Shown one piece after another: positions 51,080-58,981 of a DNA stretch of 64,000 bases. How positions within the stretch are numbered: position 1 is the first letter of the stretch; every line of letters starts with the position of its first letter. The stretch covers positions 1,525,921 through 1,589,920 of the forward strand of contig NZ_LR026978.1 of NCBI RefSeq assembly GCF_900604315.1, written 5' to 3'. Source of the DNA: [Erwinia] mediterraneensis (GTDB lineage Bacteria; Pseudomonadota; Gammaproteobacteria; Enterobacterales; Enterobacteriaceae). Under the pieces are notes generated by a model. The model saw nothing but the letters and a program-made list of their open reading frames with translations, was not told the DNA's origin and ran no database searches. A program made the translations under genes and the position numbers.

Positions 51080-51496
51080 ATGCGTAATTTTGATCTCTCT
51101 CCGCTTTATCGTTCTGCCATCGGTTTTGATCGTCTGTTCAACCTGCTTGAAGCGAATCAGAACCAGTCAAACGGCGGTTATCCTCCGTACAATGTTGAGC
51201 TGGTAGATGAAAACCACTATCGCATCACCATTGCGGTGGCCGGTTTTGCGCAGAGTGAACTGGAAATCACTTCACACGACAACATGCTGATTGTGCGTGG
51301 CGCGCATCCGGAAGAACAAACGGAGCGTAAATATCTCTATCAGGGGATTGCCGAGCGCAATTTTGAGCGCAAATTCCAGCTGGCCGACCATATCGTGGTG
51401 CGTGATGCACGTTTAGAAAATGGTCTGCTGAGCATCGATCTGGAGCGTATTCTCCCCGAAGAGATGAAACCGCGCCGGATTGAAATTCTGAGCTAA
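51080..51496 (+). CDS. ibpA: Small heat-shock protein IbpA
   Basis: The 138-residue Hsp20 protein starts [20 protein letters not shown]. It has the alpha-crystallin domain ([45 protein letters not shown]) and the C-terminal I-x-I motif (RIEIL). The ATG at 51080 follows CAGGAGT. No ibpB follows. This matches Erwiniaceae, in which IbpB was lost and IbpA works alone in substrate sequestration with DnaK-ClpB. Confidence 0.96.
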   Translation: MRNFDLSPLYRSAIGFDRLFNLLEANQNQSNGGYPPYNVELVDENHYRITIAVAGFAQSELEITSHDNMLIVRGAHPEEQTERKYLYQGIAERNFERKFQLADHIVVRDARLENGLLSIDLERILPEEMKPRRIEILS

Positions 51497-51521
51497 TTCG
51501 CCTGTCGAAAGCTAACAAAAA

Positions 51522-51548
51522 ACGCCGCTGCAAAGCGGTGTTTTTTTT
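51522..51548. terminator. Bidirectional terminator between ibpA and eamA-like gene
   Basis: ACGCCGCT-GCAA-AGCGGTGT (51522-51541) is preceded by AAAAA and followed by TTTTTTT, so it can stop transcription from both sides. Confidence 0.85.
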
Positions 51549-51565
51549 GCCTCCGGCAGCGAGGC

Positions 51566-52477
51566 TTAGTGTTGCAGGCGTAGCCGCAAGCGTTGTGTCA
51601 GCCTGCCGCCAAACAGATTCACCAGCAGCCCCAGAATAACTATCGCCGCGCCCACAGCCTGCTGCACTGACAAACGCTCGCCCAGCAACAGCGCCGCACT
51701 GAAAATACCCACTACCGGCACCAGCAGCGACAGCGGCGCAATACGCCAGGTTTCATAACGACTGATCAGGCGGCCCCAGATGGCGTAGCCGATAACAGTA
51801 GCGACCAGGGCCAGATAGATCAGCGCCAGTATCGTCTGCAGTGAAATATGCATCAGGCTGCTGGCGATCGCCGCTTTACCTTCAAACCACCAGGAGCAGG
51901 CGAAAAAGGGAATGACCGGTACCAGCGCGCTCCAGACCACCAGTGACATTACCGGGACCGGATGGTTGCGCATAATGACTTTGTTGGTGATATTGCCCAG
52001 TCCCCACGACAAGGCGGCGGCCAGCGTAAGCAGCATTGTGGTCAGCGTAATGCCCGCTGTCGCCTGCCCTTGCATACCGGCGCTGGCCAGCATAAACATC
52101 CCCACGCTGGCCACCAGCGCGCCGGCGATATGGTTCCAGCTCAGTTTCTCTCCCAGCAGCAGCGCGCCAAGCAGAATGGTAAAAAACGCCTGCGCTTGCA
52201 GTACCAGCGACGCCAGCCCGGCGGGCATGCCAAGCTTAATCGCCAGAAAAAGAAAGGCGAACTGACCAAAGCTGATGGTGATGCCATAAACCAGCAACCA
52301 GCGCAGCGGGATGGACGGCCGTTGGACAAAGAAAACCGCCGGAAAAAAGACCAGGGTGAAACGCAGGCCAGCCAGCAAAAAGGGCGGCATGCCCTGTAAG
52401 CCCAGCTTGATGACCACGAAATTCACCCCCCAGGCCACCACAACGCACAGCGCTAACAGCATATCTTTTACTGACAT
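51566..52477 (-). CDS. eamA: EamA-family exporter (O-acetylserine/cysteine exporter-like)
   Basis: This is a 303-residue drug/metabolite transporter with ten predicted membrane segments in two EamA repeats. It is close to E. coli EamA/YdeD across its length (VVAWGVNFVVIKLGL, MPAGLASLVLQAQAFFTI, RYETWRIAPLSLLVPVVG, SAALLLGERL), an exporter of cysteine-pathway metabolites. AAAGGATG precedes the ATG. It is the last gene of the six-gene operon, 22 bases after the YbaK-like gene. In this context it may export the operon's product rather than serve cysteine metabolism alone. Confidence 0.88.
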   Translation of the reverse strand: MSVKDMLLALCVVVAWGVNFVVIKLGLQGMPPFLLAGLRFTLVFFPAVFFVQRPSIPLRWLLVYGITISFGQFAFLFLAIKLGMPAGLASLVLQAQAFFTILLGALLLGEKLSWNHIAGALVASVGMFMLASAGMQGQATAGITLTTMLLTLAAALSWGLGNITNKVIMRNHPVPVMSLVVWSALVPVIPFFACSWWFEGKAAIASSLMHISLQTILALIYLALVATVIGYAIWGRLISRYETWRIAPLSLLVPVVGIFSAALLLGERLSVQQAVGAAIVILGLLVNLFGGRLTQRLRLRLQH

Positions 52478-52499
52478 AACCTCATCCTTTCTGCCTCGC

Positions 52500-53000
52500 T
52501 CAGGCAGTCGCGGTGGTCACCGGCGTTGCAATCTCAGTACAGCAGTTACCAGTGATACGAAAATAGTCGTTCGCCGCCAGCGCGACAGATTTATCCAGCA
52601 CGCCGGCATTGAACCAGAGGGTGCCCACCTCACGCAGGCGGCTATCCACACAGAGCGCTAACCGATCATCAAAACTGAACGGCGGCACCGCTCCCATTTC
52701 GCACCGGGTTAAGGCGGCGGCCATGTTGGGCGGCGCAAAGCGCGATTTCTTGCCGCCGATAGCCCGTGCAGCCGCCTTGAAGTTAATTTTGCAGTCGCCG
52801 GGTACGACCGCCAGCAGGTAGCGTACGTCAGCATCCGCAGGCATCGTAACCTCAAGCACCATAGCTTTTGCCGCCTGTTGCAGCGCATTGCCGCGGATGG
52901 CGCTGATAGTCTCGGTTTGTCCGACAGCCTCATGCGCTACCAGCCGATAATCCGCCTGCTGGCGATCCAGTAGTCCGATCACTTTTTCAAATGTTGTCAT
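52500..53000 (-). CDS. YbaK/ProX-type aminoacyl-tRNA deacylase
   Basis: This 166-residue protein has the YbaK/EbsC (INS-like) editing fold. It shows an N-terminal helix with YRLVAHE, QAAKAMVLEV with the conserved Lys, a PGDCKINFKAAARAIGGKKSRFAPP block and GAVPPFSF near the substrate pocket. Family members remove wrongly attached amino acids from tRNA (for example Cys or Ala from tRNA-Pro). Placed inside a biosynthetic operon between the oxygenase (29 bases) and the exporter, it may protect the host from misincorporation of an unusual amino acid. The family call is good, the role is inference. Confidence 0.8.
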   Translation of the reverse strand: MTTFEKVIGLLDRQQADYRLVAHEAVGQTETISAIRGNALQQAAKAMVLEVTMPADADVRYLLAVVPGDCKINFKAAARAIGGKKSRFAPPNMAAALTRCEMGAVPPFSFDDRLALCVDSRLREVGTLWFNAGVLDKSVALAANDYFRITGNCCTEIATPVTTATA

Positions 53001-53029
53001 ACCCCAGTCCCTCCGTCACGGCACCAGCC

Positions 53030-53839
53030 TCAGCTCCAGGCGATGGCGTGCTTCATTTTTTTATCGGTCAGGCCAAAGAAAAAGCCCATCGTAATGCGTG
53101 TATCACCCTCTACCCGATCAATCTCGTGATAAAAAGCGGGATTAAACAGGTAGATATCACCGCTGCGCGGTGAAAACTCGCAGGTTTCGCTACCGGTGAT
53201 GACCGCCCGCTGGTAGCCCAGTTCACCCGGAGTCTTGAAGCGTTCATCCTCCGGAGTCCACTTTTTGTTGTAAATGCGCAGCGCGCCGCCGGCGTTGCAC
53301 TCCTGCAGGCAGACCACGCAACCCAGCTGATGCAAAATCTCACTTACCACCAGGCCCGTGCCAGCGGCATCACGCACAATATTGTCATTATGCAGGGGGT
53401 TGGCCACGCCATCGGCATGAAAGCGCACCACAGAACCGGCATAATCCCCCAGGCGCGGCTCGCTGGCGGTTTGCAGGCTCTCCAGCTTCAGCACATGTTT
53501 CACCCAGCGATAGACCTGATCACGCAGCGCATTCAGGGAGTGAGGCAGCGCAGGCTGAATATCCCGCAGTTCGGTAAAATAGTTTTCCGGCGCAGCGGTA
53601 TGCTTCGCCAGATAGGGTCCCAGCGTGGTCAGCGCCCCGTTGGGGTAGTGAGAGACGCGAATCTTTTCACGACAATGCTGCAGATCCGTCACCACCGCAG
53701 TGCGCACGTCCGGATCAAGGAAATGTCGCAACACCAGCAGCGGCACGCGTGCCGTGACGATGTCGTCCAGCCAGGTTTTTTCTACAAACATCTCCGGATT
53801 GATAACGCGTATCTGATTGAAAATAGCCACAGTATTCAC
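53030..53839 (-). CDS. 2-oxoglutarate/Fe(II)-dependent oxygenase
   Basis: This 269-residue cupin-fold oxygenase has putative iron ligands His150 and Asp152 (PLHNDN) and His238 (FNPAFYHEID), with Arg248 (TRITMGF) suited to bind the 2-oxoglutarate carboxylate. A second H-x-D (His141, Asp143) lies nearby, so the exact pair is not certain. The carboxylate ligand is kept, which argues for a hydroxylase or desaturase rather than a halogenase. SPRSGDIYLFNP is the usual strand before the distal His. It starts with GTG overlapping the amidotransferase stop (GTGA). Substrate unknown; an amino acid or peptide is likely from the neighbours. Confidence 0.8.
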   Translation of the reverse strand: MNTVAIFNQIRVINPEMFVEKTWLDDIVTARVPLLVLRHFLDPDVRTAVVTDLQHCREKIRVSHYPNGALTTLGPYLAKHTAAPENYFTELRDIQPALPHSLNALRDQVYRWVKHVLKLESLQTASEPRLGDYAGSVVRFHADGVANPLHNDNIVRDAAGTGLVVSEILHQLGCVVCLQECNAGGALRIYNKKWTPEDERFKTPGELGYQRAVITGSETCEFSPRSGDIYLFNPAFYHEIDRVEGDTRITMGFFFGLTDKKMKHAIAWS

Positions 53840-54543
53840 TCCCCAAAAGGAATCTCATGAAGTTCATGATTACGCATTCGGCGCCATGTTGACGCTTCGC
53901 CCAGTGCTGGAATCTGTTCAGACGCTATAAAAGTGCTGCCGTGTTGCTGGCAGAGCTGCATGGTGAAATAGTCGGGATAAGGGGTGTCATCGGGATACCA
54001 TTGCCAGGCCCAGGCTTTTTCAGGCGTCACGATAATGGCATTGCCTGCACTGCCTCCCGGCGCCACCTGCGCCATTTTGCTGCGCAGATAGTCGCGGGTG
54101 AAATCTGCGGGTGTGATGCGATCCACCAGATAAGCCAGATACTCCTCTGAATCGAAACGCGATTCCGCCAGGCCGAGTTGTACATAAAGGGTCGGCAGAA
54201 AGCCGTTATGCATCATGTGCCACTCGGTGGCGCCGCTGGCGCGCCGTAGCGGATGGGAAAATTCAATTCCCTGGTTTTTACTCAGGGTGGCATGGCGTAC
54301 ATGCACCGACAGAAAATCGGTGTGAATGGCCGTCAGGTCGATATCCGGCAGGGCTGCGGCAAAAGTACCAGTGCCATGCAGCGTACGGATACGCCCCTTA
54401 TCGCGCCACAGGCAGCCCCAGCCGTTGGGATGCTCCCGGATCGGCCCATCATGACAAGCAGTTTCCCCGCAGCTCATGGCGCGCGCGGCGTCCATCACGG
54501 CGGCAACCTCAAAACGGCCGTGCGCCAGAATCATTCTGCACAT
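53836..54543 (-). CDS. Class II glutamine amidotransferase-fold protein (YafJ/EgtC type)
   Basis: This 235-residue N-terminal-nucleophile hydrolase begins Met-Cys-Arg, so processing exposes catalytic Cys2. Family motifs are HPNGWGCLWRD (38-48), HVRHAT (81-86, glutamine carboxylate Arg), SHPLRRA and WHMMHNG (108-114). In this family EgtC removes the gamma-glutamyl group from an ergothioneine intermediate, and others supply ammonia from glutamine. Here it may either feed ammonia to the PP-loop enzyme or cut a gamma-glutamyl amide made by the ATP-grasp ligase. It overlaps the ATP-grasp gene by 13 bases. Confidence 0.88.
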   Translation of the reverse strand: MCRMILAHGRFEVAAVMDAARAMSCGETACHDGPIREHPNGWGCLWRDKGRIRTLHGTGTFAAALPDIDLTAIHTDFLSVHVRHATLSKNQGIEFSHPLRRASGATEWHMMHNGFLPTLYVQLGLAESRFDSEEYLAYLVDRITPADFTRDYLRSKMAQVAPGGSAGNAIIVTPEKAWAWQWYPDDTPYPDYFTMQLCQQHGSTFIASEQIPALGEASTWRRMRNHELHEIPFGE

Positions 54544-55763
54544 AACAGGTTCCTCCGCCGGATGACAGGGTGTGCCTGGATAATCTGCTGAAATACCGCC
54601 AGCACGTCATCACGCGCCGCGGCAGTCAGGTGAAAAGTGGAAAGCATAGCGGCATGGCGCGTCAGATCGTTGTTCGGGGCAGAGCGCGGCAGCAGACTGC
54701 CGCACTGATGTTGTTCGATCCAGCGTTGTGCCCGTAACAGTTGCGCAGGCTGTCGCAGACGCAACTGACCCACGGCGCGCATCTCGTGAGTAAAACGCAG
54801 CGGTGGCAAACGCAGTCCGGCCTCAACAGAAAAGGCCAGCTCTGCCCAGTTGATCCCGGTAGCCTCCTGAACCAGATTCACTACCCCCATGCCGGAAAGG
54901 CGGAAACCCATCTCAAGAAAATGGGGTACGCCATCCACCACAATAAAATCAATATGAAACGCGCCCTGATGGTAGGCGAAAGTTTCACAGCAAAACGCCA
55001 TCAGGCTGGCAAAGGGGGCGGGCAGGGCATGGGCGGCAACCGCCACATGTCCCGCCTCATAAAAGCTGATGCCGCCATCGCCGTCGCTGTGCTGCTCAAT
55101 CACTTTCTGACAGCAGGTCAACGCCAGCGCCCGGCCATTATGCACGATGCCCTGCAGCGAATATTCATCGCCCGGCAGCCAGCACTCGACGATAAAGCCG
55201 GAAAAGCGTCGTCCGCCATCGTTTACGGTTTCCATCAGCCTGGCGATCACCTGATCGAGCTGACTGGCGCGTTGAAGCAACCAGATCCCCCGCCCGCCGC
55301 CGCCATCGACCGGCTTGATGACACAGGGATAAAGCAGCGCGTCGCGTGCAGCAAGAATGCTGAGCGGCGAGGCAAAGAAGCGAAACTCGGGCTGCGGAAA
55401 ACGTGCGCACGCTTTTTTCAACGCCATACGCTGTGCATACTTGTCCAGCGGAACGAAGTCGTGCCCGGCCGTCGGACTCGCCAGCATGGCCCGCACCCGG
55501 CCTGCGCTGGCGTTACAGGCATCAAAACCCGCCACCACTACCCGGGGAGGCTCCAGCAGACCGGCAGCCAGATAAGCCTGCATCACTTCCCAGGGTTGTT
55601 CCGGGCGATCGAGGCGCAGAATCAAATCGAACGGCAGCGACAGGTGGTCGACGACATCCGCTGTTTCCGCCAGTACGGTAAAATACCCTTCACGTTTTGC
55701 CACCGCGCTGTAAGGGTTCTGGCCATCACGCGAGGCGCCAATCTGCAGAAAAATCTTTCTCAC
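54531..55763 (-). CDS. ATP-grasp carboxylate-amine ligase
   Basis: This 410-residue enzyme has a Rossmann-like N-domain (VVVAGFDACNASAGRVRAML), an ATP-binding Lys150 with the glycine loop VDGGGGRGI (152-160), the E-x-W-L-P-G-DEYS strand and metal-binding residues in HIDFIVVDGVPHFLEMGFRLSG. It is typical of amino-acid ligases of the BacD/DdaF/carbamoyl-phosphate-synthase-like group that join an activated carboxylate to an amine. A C-terminal domain of about 100 residues follows. It lies 17 bases after the PP-loop gene. Substrates cannot be read from the sequence. Confidence 0.85.
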   Translation of the reverse strand: MRKIFLQIGASRDGQNPYSAVAKREGYFTVLAETADVVDHLSLPFDLILRLDRPEQPWEVMQAYLAAGLLEPPRVVVAGFDACNASAGRVRAMLASPTAGHDFVPLDKYAQRMALKKACARFPQPEFRFFASPLSILAARDALLYPCVIKPVDGGGGRGIWLLQRASQLDQVIARLMETVNDGGRRFSGFIVECWLPGDEYSLQGIVHNGRALALTCCQKVIEQHSDGDGGISFYEAGHVAVAAHALPAPFASLMAFCCETFAYHQGAFHIDFIVVDGVPHFLEMGFRLSGMGVVNLVQEATGINWAELAFSVEAGLRLPPLRFTHEMRAVGQLRLRQPAQLLRAQRWIEQHQCGSLLPRSAPNNDLTRHAAMLSTFHLTAAARDDVLAVFQQIIQAHPVIRRRNLLCAE

Positions 55764-55780
55764 TGGCTCGCCTTACCGGA

Positions 55781-57247
55781 TCAACGTCCGGAGATCACTT
55801 CTGTCACGGTATCGCGCAGGTAACCATTGTTAACCTGAATCACCGCTTTATGCGGATCGAAGCGCAGTATGCGCGACAGCGGATCCTGGCTTTTCCCCTC
55901 CAGCAGCGAACTGACCTGCTTGCTGCGCCAGCAGTGACGCATCTGCGTCAGCGTCAGGCCGGAAAGGGCAGCAAGCTGTTGCGCCAGGCGCGCATTTTCG
56001 CCGTCGCCGCTCAGCAGCGCGCGAATCGCCTGTTCATCCAGCGCCAGCTGTTGCTGCGTCAGCCACAGCGCCAGCTGTTTGCCCTGTTCGACAAAAGGCG
56101 AATAGATCATGCAAATCAGCTGCTGTTCAGTCAGGCCGAACGCCTGTTGCGCAAAGTCAGCGGCGCGTTGTCGCTGGCGGCTAACAGCCTCGTCATCCTG
56201 GTAACGGGCGGCCATTGCATCTATCAGTGGCCGGGGAAAATCTTTCTGCACCATTAATCCCAGCGCAAAGCGTACATATTCACGAATGCCTTCGGCGTAG
56301 CTGCGTTGCAGCAGCGTTTCGGCACGCAGTCCGCGAATATGCGCCATCAGGGTAGGATTACCGCAGTCTGACTCAGAAAAACTGAACATCAGATCATCAA
56401 AGCGGAAATGCATAAAGTCGGTGAGCAACGCCCAGTGCGCGCCCGCTTCATAGGCGGTGTCCTGATAGATGTTGAAGAACAGCGGATCCCGCGCCAGCTG
56501 ATGCATGATGCGATGCGCCGCTGTCACCTGATCGGCTCCGTAGATTTCTGCAAAATAGCGCTGCGCCACGCCATCCAGCGTTTGCAGGAACCCGCTGAAG
56601 CCGCGGGGCTTAGCGGCGGGCGCCGCGTCAAACAGGCGGGCAAGATGGCGCGCCCAGGCGAGATAGGCGGTTTGTTCCTGCGGCGAATCGCCGGTGATGA
56701 TCATATCGACGCCACCTGCGTAGTCTGCCGCCAGGCCAAAGGAGTTCGCCATGCTCAGGTTGCAGGCGTTACAAAAGGTGGAGCGGGCGTCAGCGCGAAA
56801 GCGGTGCCCATTCATCAGCACATCGCTGCGGTTCTGCTGACGCACGGCGTCAGGCAGCGGCAAATCGCGTGTAAAAGGGCGGATAAGCAGGCCGTCAGTG
56901 ACCAGGCACTCGACACATTCATCTTTATGGATACGCAGCGCCTGATAAACGCGATCGATATTCTCCATCACGCTGTGATTCATCGCCGCATGACGATTGG
57001 TACTGATACGCAGGCGAAAGGTATTGCCATACTGTTGCCACAATAATCCCTGAATATAGCGAACGTAAGCGACCATATAGCTGCTGTCTTTGCCGCCGCC
57101 GTAAGCGAGCAATACGCGGTTACGCTCAAGCTGATCGGGATGCGGCAAGGCGGCCAGCAGGCGACGGGAACAATGTTTAGCAGAATCGATAATTGCAGGA
57201 GAAAGGTAGCCTGCTATTTCGCGCATCATGAGGGAAAGATTATCCAT
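55781..57247 (-). CDS. PP-loop (adenine nucleotide alpha-hydrolase) ATPase with two CxxC motifs
   Basis: This 488-residue protein has the PP-loop AYGGGKDSSY (residues 48-57), which binds ATP for adenylation chemistry, as in asparagine synthetase, ExsB/QueC, TtcA and N-acetyl-sugar amidotransferases. Two Cys pairs, C111VEC114 and C159NAC162, could hold zinc or an iron-sulfur cluster as in TtcA-like enzymes. MIITGDSPQEQ is a second nucleotide-site motif. The C-terminal 250 residues are helical and unfamiliar. It is the first gene of the operon, divergent from the MocR regulator. It may be the synthetase half of a split AsnB-like system with the amidotransferase, or a sulfur-transfer enzyme. Confidence 0.75.
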   Translation of the reverse strand: MDNLSLMMREIAGYLSPAIIDSAKHCSRRLLAALPHPDQLERNRVLLAYGGGKDSSYMVAYVRYIQGLLWQQYGNTFRLRISTNRHAAMNHSVMENIDRVYQALRIHKDECVECLVTDGLLIRPFTRDLPLPDAVRQQNRSDVLMNGHRFRADARSTFCNACNLSMANSFGLAADYAGGVDMIITGDSPQEQTAYLAWARHLARLFDAAPAAKPRGFSGFLQTLDGVAQRYFAEIYGADQVTAAHRIMHQLARDPLFFNIYQDTAYEAGAHWALLTDFMHFRFDDLMFSFSESDCGNPTLMAHIRGLRAETLLQRSYAEGIREYVRFALGLMVQKDFPRPLIDAMAARYQDDEAVSRQRQRAADFAQQAFGLTEQQLICMIYSPFVEQGKQLALWLTQQQLALDEQAIRALLSGDGENARLAQQLAALSGLTLTQMRHCWRSKQVSSLLEGKSQDPLSRILRFDPHKAVIQVNNGYLRDTVTEVISGR

Positions 57248-57486
57248 TTTTCACTTTTCCTTTGGCCAGTAAAATCGTAAAAACGAAATTAACGCTCTGA
57301 TTCCAATGTAAATACGCCATATAAGTGTCAGGGGGATGAATAACCCGATGCTGATAATGCTGACCTGCTGTTAAGCGCATCGGCAAAGCGCGCCGCGGTG
57401 GGTTAATAATTAAGAGATGCAGCTTAAACTACTTTGAATGTACTCTGTTGAATACGCACAGATCAGTACGATATGGGGTGTAACAG
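57248..57486. promoter_or_regulatory. Divergent promoter region of the six-gene operon and its MocR regulator
   Basis: This 239-base gene-free region separates the two start codons. MocR regulators usually bind in such divergent regions, but I could not find a clear direct or inverted repeat or a convincing -35/-10 pair. A weak GTAC...GTAC symmetry exists around 57438-57470. Confidence 0.45.
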
Positions 57487-58944
57487 ATGATCGGGGAAAG
57501 GGAAGATCAGGAGAGTCATTATAGTCGTTACCGCCAGATAGCAGAACAGATCAAGCGCGCCATTGACGCAGGCTCACTGCCGCCCGAGAGTCGTTTACCC
57601 TCGGTACGAACGCTGGCGACGCAATACAGCGTCAGCCTGACGACGGCGTTAAAAACCTTGCGCACCCTTGAAGATGAACGTTATGCCGTGGCGCGCCCAA
57701 AGTCGGGATTTTTTGTGGTGTCGCGCCAGAGAGGAGCGTCCCGCACAGTGCCGCAGGTTGAGCAACAGGCGCGTACGGTGGCGCCGCTGGATGAGCAAAC
57801 CGAGCTGCATCTGGCGATGGTGGGATCCGACTGTCGCGTGCGGCTTGATCTGGCTAATGGCGACAGTTCGCTCTATCCGGTACGCAAGCTGGGCCTGCTG
57901 ATGCGCCAGATGGGCTACAGCAAACCGGCACTGCTGGGCAATACGGTGAAAGGTACCGGTTATGCGCCGCTGAAGGCGGAGATTGCCCGTCGGGCGGTGG
58001 AGTATGGCTGTAATATCAACGCCGACGATATCCTGATCACCAATGGCTGCATTGAGGCGATTTCCCTGTCGCTGCGCGCTACACTGAAACCCGGTGATGT
58101 GGTCGCGGTAGAATCCCCCTGTTATTTCGTCCTGCTGCAGATGCTGCGTAACCTTAATCTGCGAGTGATTGAGATAGAGGCCGGGCCGGAAGGCTATGTG
58201 AACGTGGAAAAGCTCACCGGCCTGTTCCGGCGTCACGCGGTGCAGGCGTTTCTGACCATCAGCAATATCAATAACCCGCTGGGGAAATGCATTCCCAATG
58301 AGCAGAAAGCCTATATTGCCCGTCAGGCCGACGAACACGATGTGGTGATTGTGGAGGACGATATCTTTGGCGATACGGCGTTTGGCGAACGGCGTCCTTT
58401 TCCCATGCGCGCCTTCAGCCCGAATGCGATTTTATGCAGCGGCTTCTCCAAAACCGTTGCGCCAGGGATTCGGATCGGCTGGGTGCACAGCGTTAACTAC
58501 ATGCGCAAAATTGCGTCGCTGAAATACACTTCCACCATGGGCACCTCGGTACTGTCGCAGGCCGCCATTGCTGAACTGCTGCGCAACGGCGGTTATGATG
58601 CGCATTTACGTAAGCTGCGGCGCGAACTGGCGCGCCAGATCCAGCAGATGCGTCAGGCGGTGCTACGCTATTTTCCGTCCGGTACGCGGGTGTCCGATCC
58701 GGAAGGGGGCTATGTCTTGTGGGTAGAGATGCCGGACGGGGCGCTTAATGTACGCGCCCTGTTTCTGAAAGCGCGCAATGCCGGCATTGGTATTGCGCCC
58801 GGCCATATTTTTGCCACTGATCACCGCTACGATCGCTGTTTCCGGCTGAACGCCGGCTTTGGCTGGAACGACGAGGTGGAACAGGCCATCAGGCAGCTGG
58901 CGCAGTGGTGTCAGCTCTCCGTAAGCGGAGTGGCATCAGCGTAA
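57487..58944 (+). CDS. MocR-type regulator (GntR winged helix plus aminotransferase fold)
   Basis: This 485-residue protein has an N-terminal GntR-type winged helix (YRQIAEQIKRAIDAGSLPPESRLPSVRTLA is split here at its core ESRLPSVRTLA; residues about 10-75). A short linker and a fold-type I aminotransferase domain follow, with NINNPLG, the Asp of VEDDIFGD and the PLP Lys322 in CSGFSKTVAPGIRIGW. MocR proteins sense PLP adducts of amino compounds (for example GABA, taurine, ectoine precursors) and act at adjacent divergent genes. By position it most likely controls the 51.5-57.2 kb operon, which fits an amino-acid-derived product. Confidence 0.9.
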   Translation: MIGEREDQESHYSRYRQIAEQIKRAIDAGSLPPESRLPSVRTLATQYSVSLTTALKTLRTLEDERYAVARPKSGFFVVSRQRGASRTVPQVEQQARTVAPLDEQTELHLAMVGSDCRVRLDLANGDSSLYPVRKLGLLMRQMGYSKPALLGNTVKGTGYAPLKAEIARRAVEYGCNINADDILITNGCIEAISLSLRATLKPGDVVAVESPCYFVLLQMLRNLNLRVIEIEAGPEGYVNVEKLTGLFRRHAVQAFLTISNINNPLGKCIPNEQKAYIARQADEHDVVIVEDDIFGDTAFGERRPFPMRAFSPNAILCSGFSKTVAPGIRIGWVHSVNYMRKIASLKYTSTMGTSVLSQAAIAELLRNGGYDAHLRKLRRELARQIQQMRQAVLRYFPSGTRVSDPEGGYVLWVEMPDGALNVRALFLKARNAGIGIAPGHIFATDHRYDRCFRLNAGFGWNDEVEQAIRQLAQWCQLSVSGVASA

Positions 58945-58981
58945 AAGCCCGCCCGTCAGCAGGAGACGGACAGGCTCAGGC

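Noticed and set aside
53030..53839. Fe/2OG halogenase
   Set aside because: Halogenases replace the carboxylate ligand by Gly or Ala; here an H-x-D pair is kept.
54741..55823. 360-codon plus-strand frame antisense to the ATP-grasp gene
   Set aside because: The minus-strand protein has clear ATP-grasp motifs and fits the operon; the plus-strand product has none.
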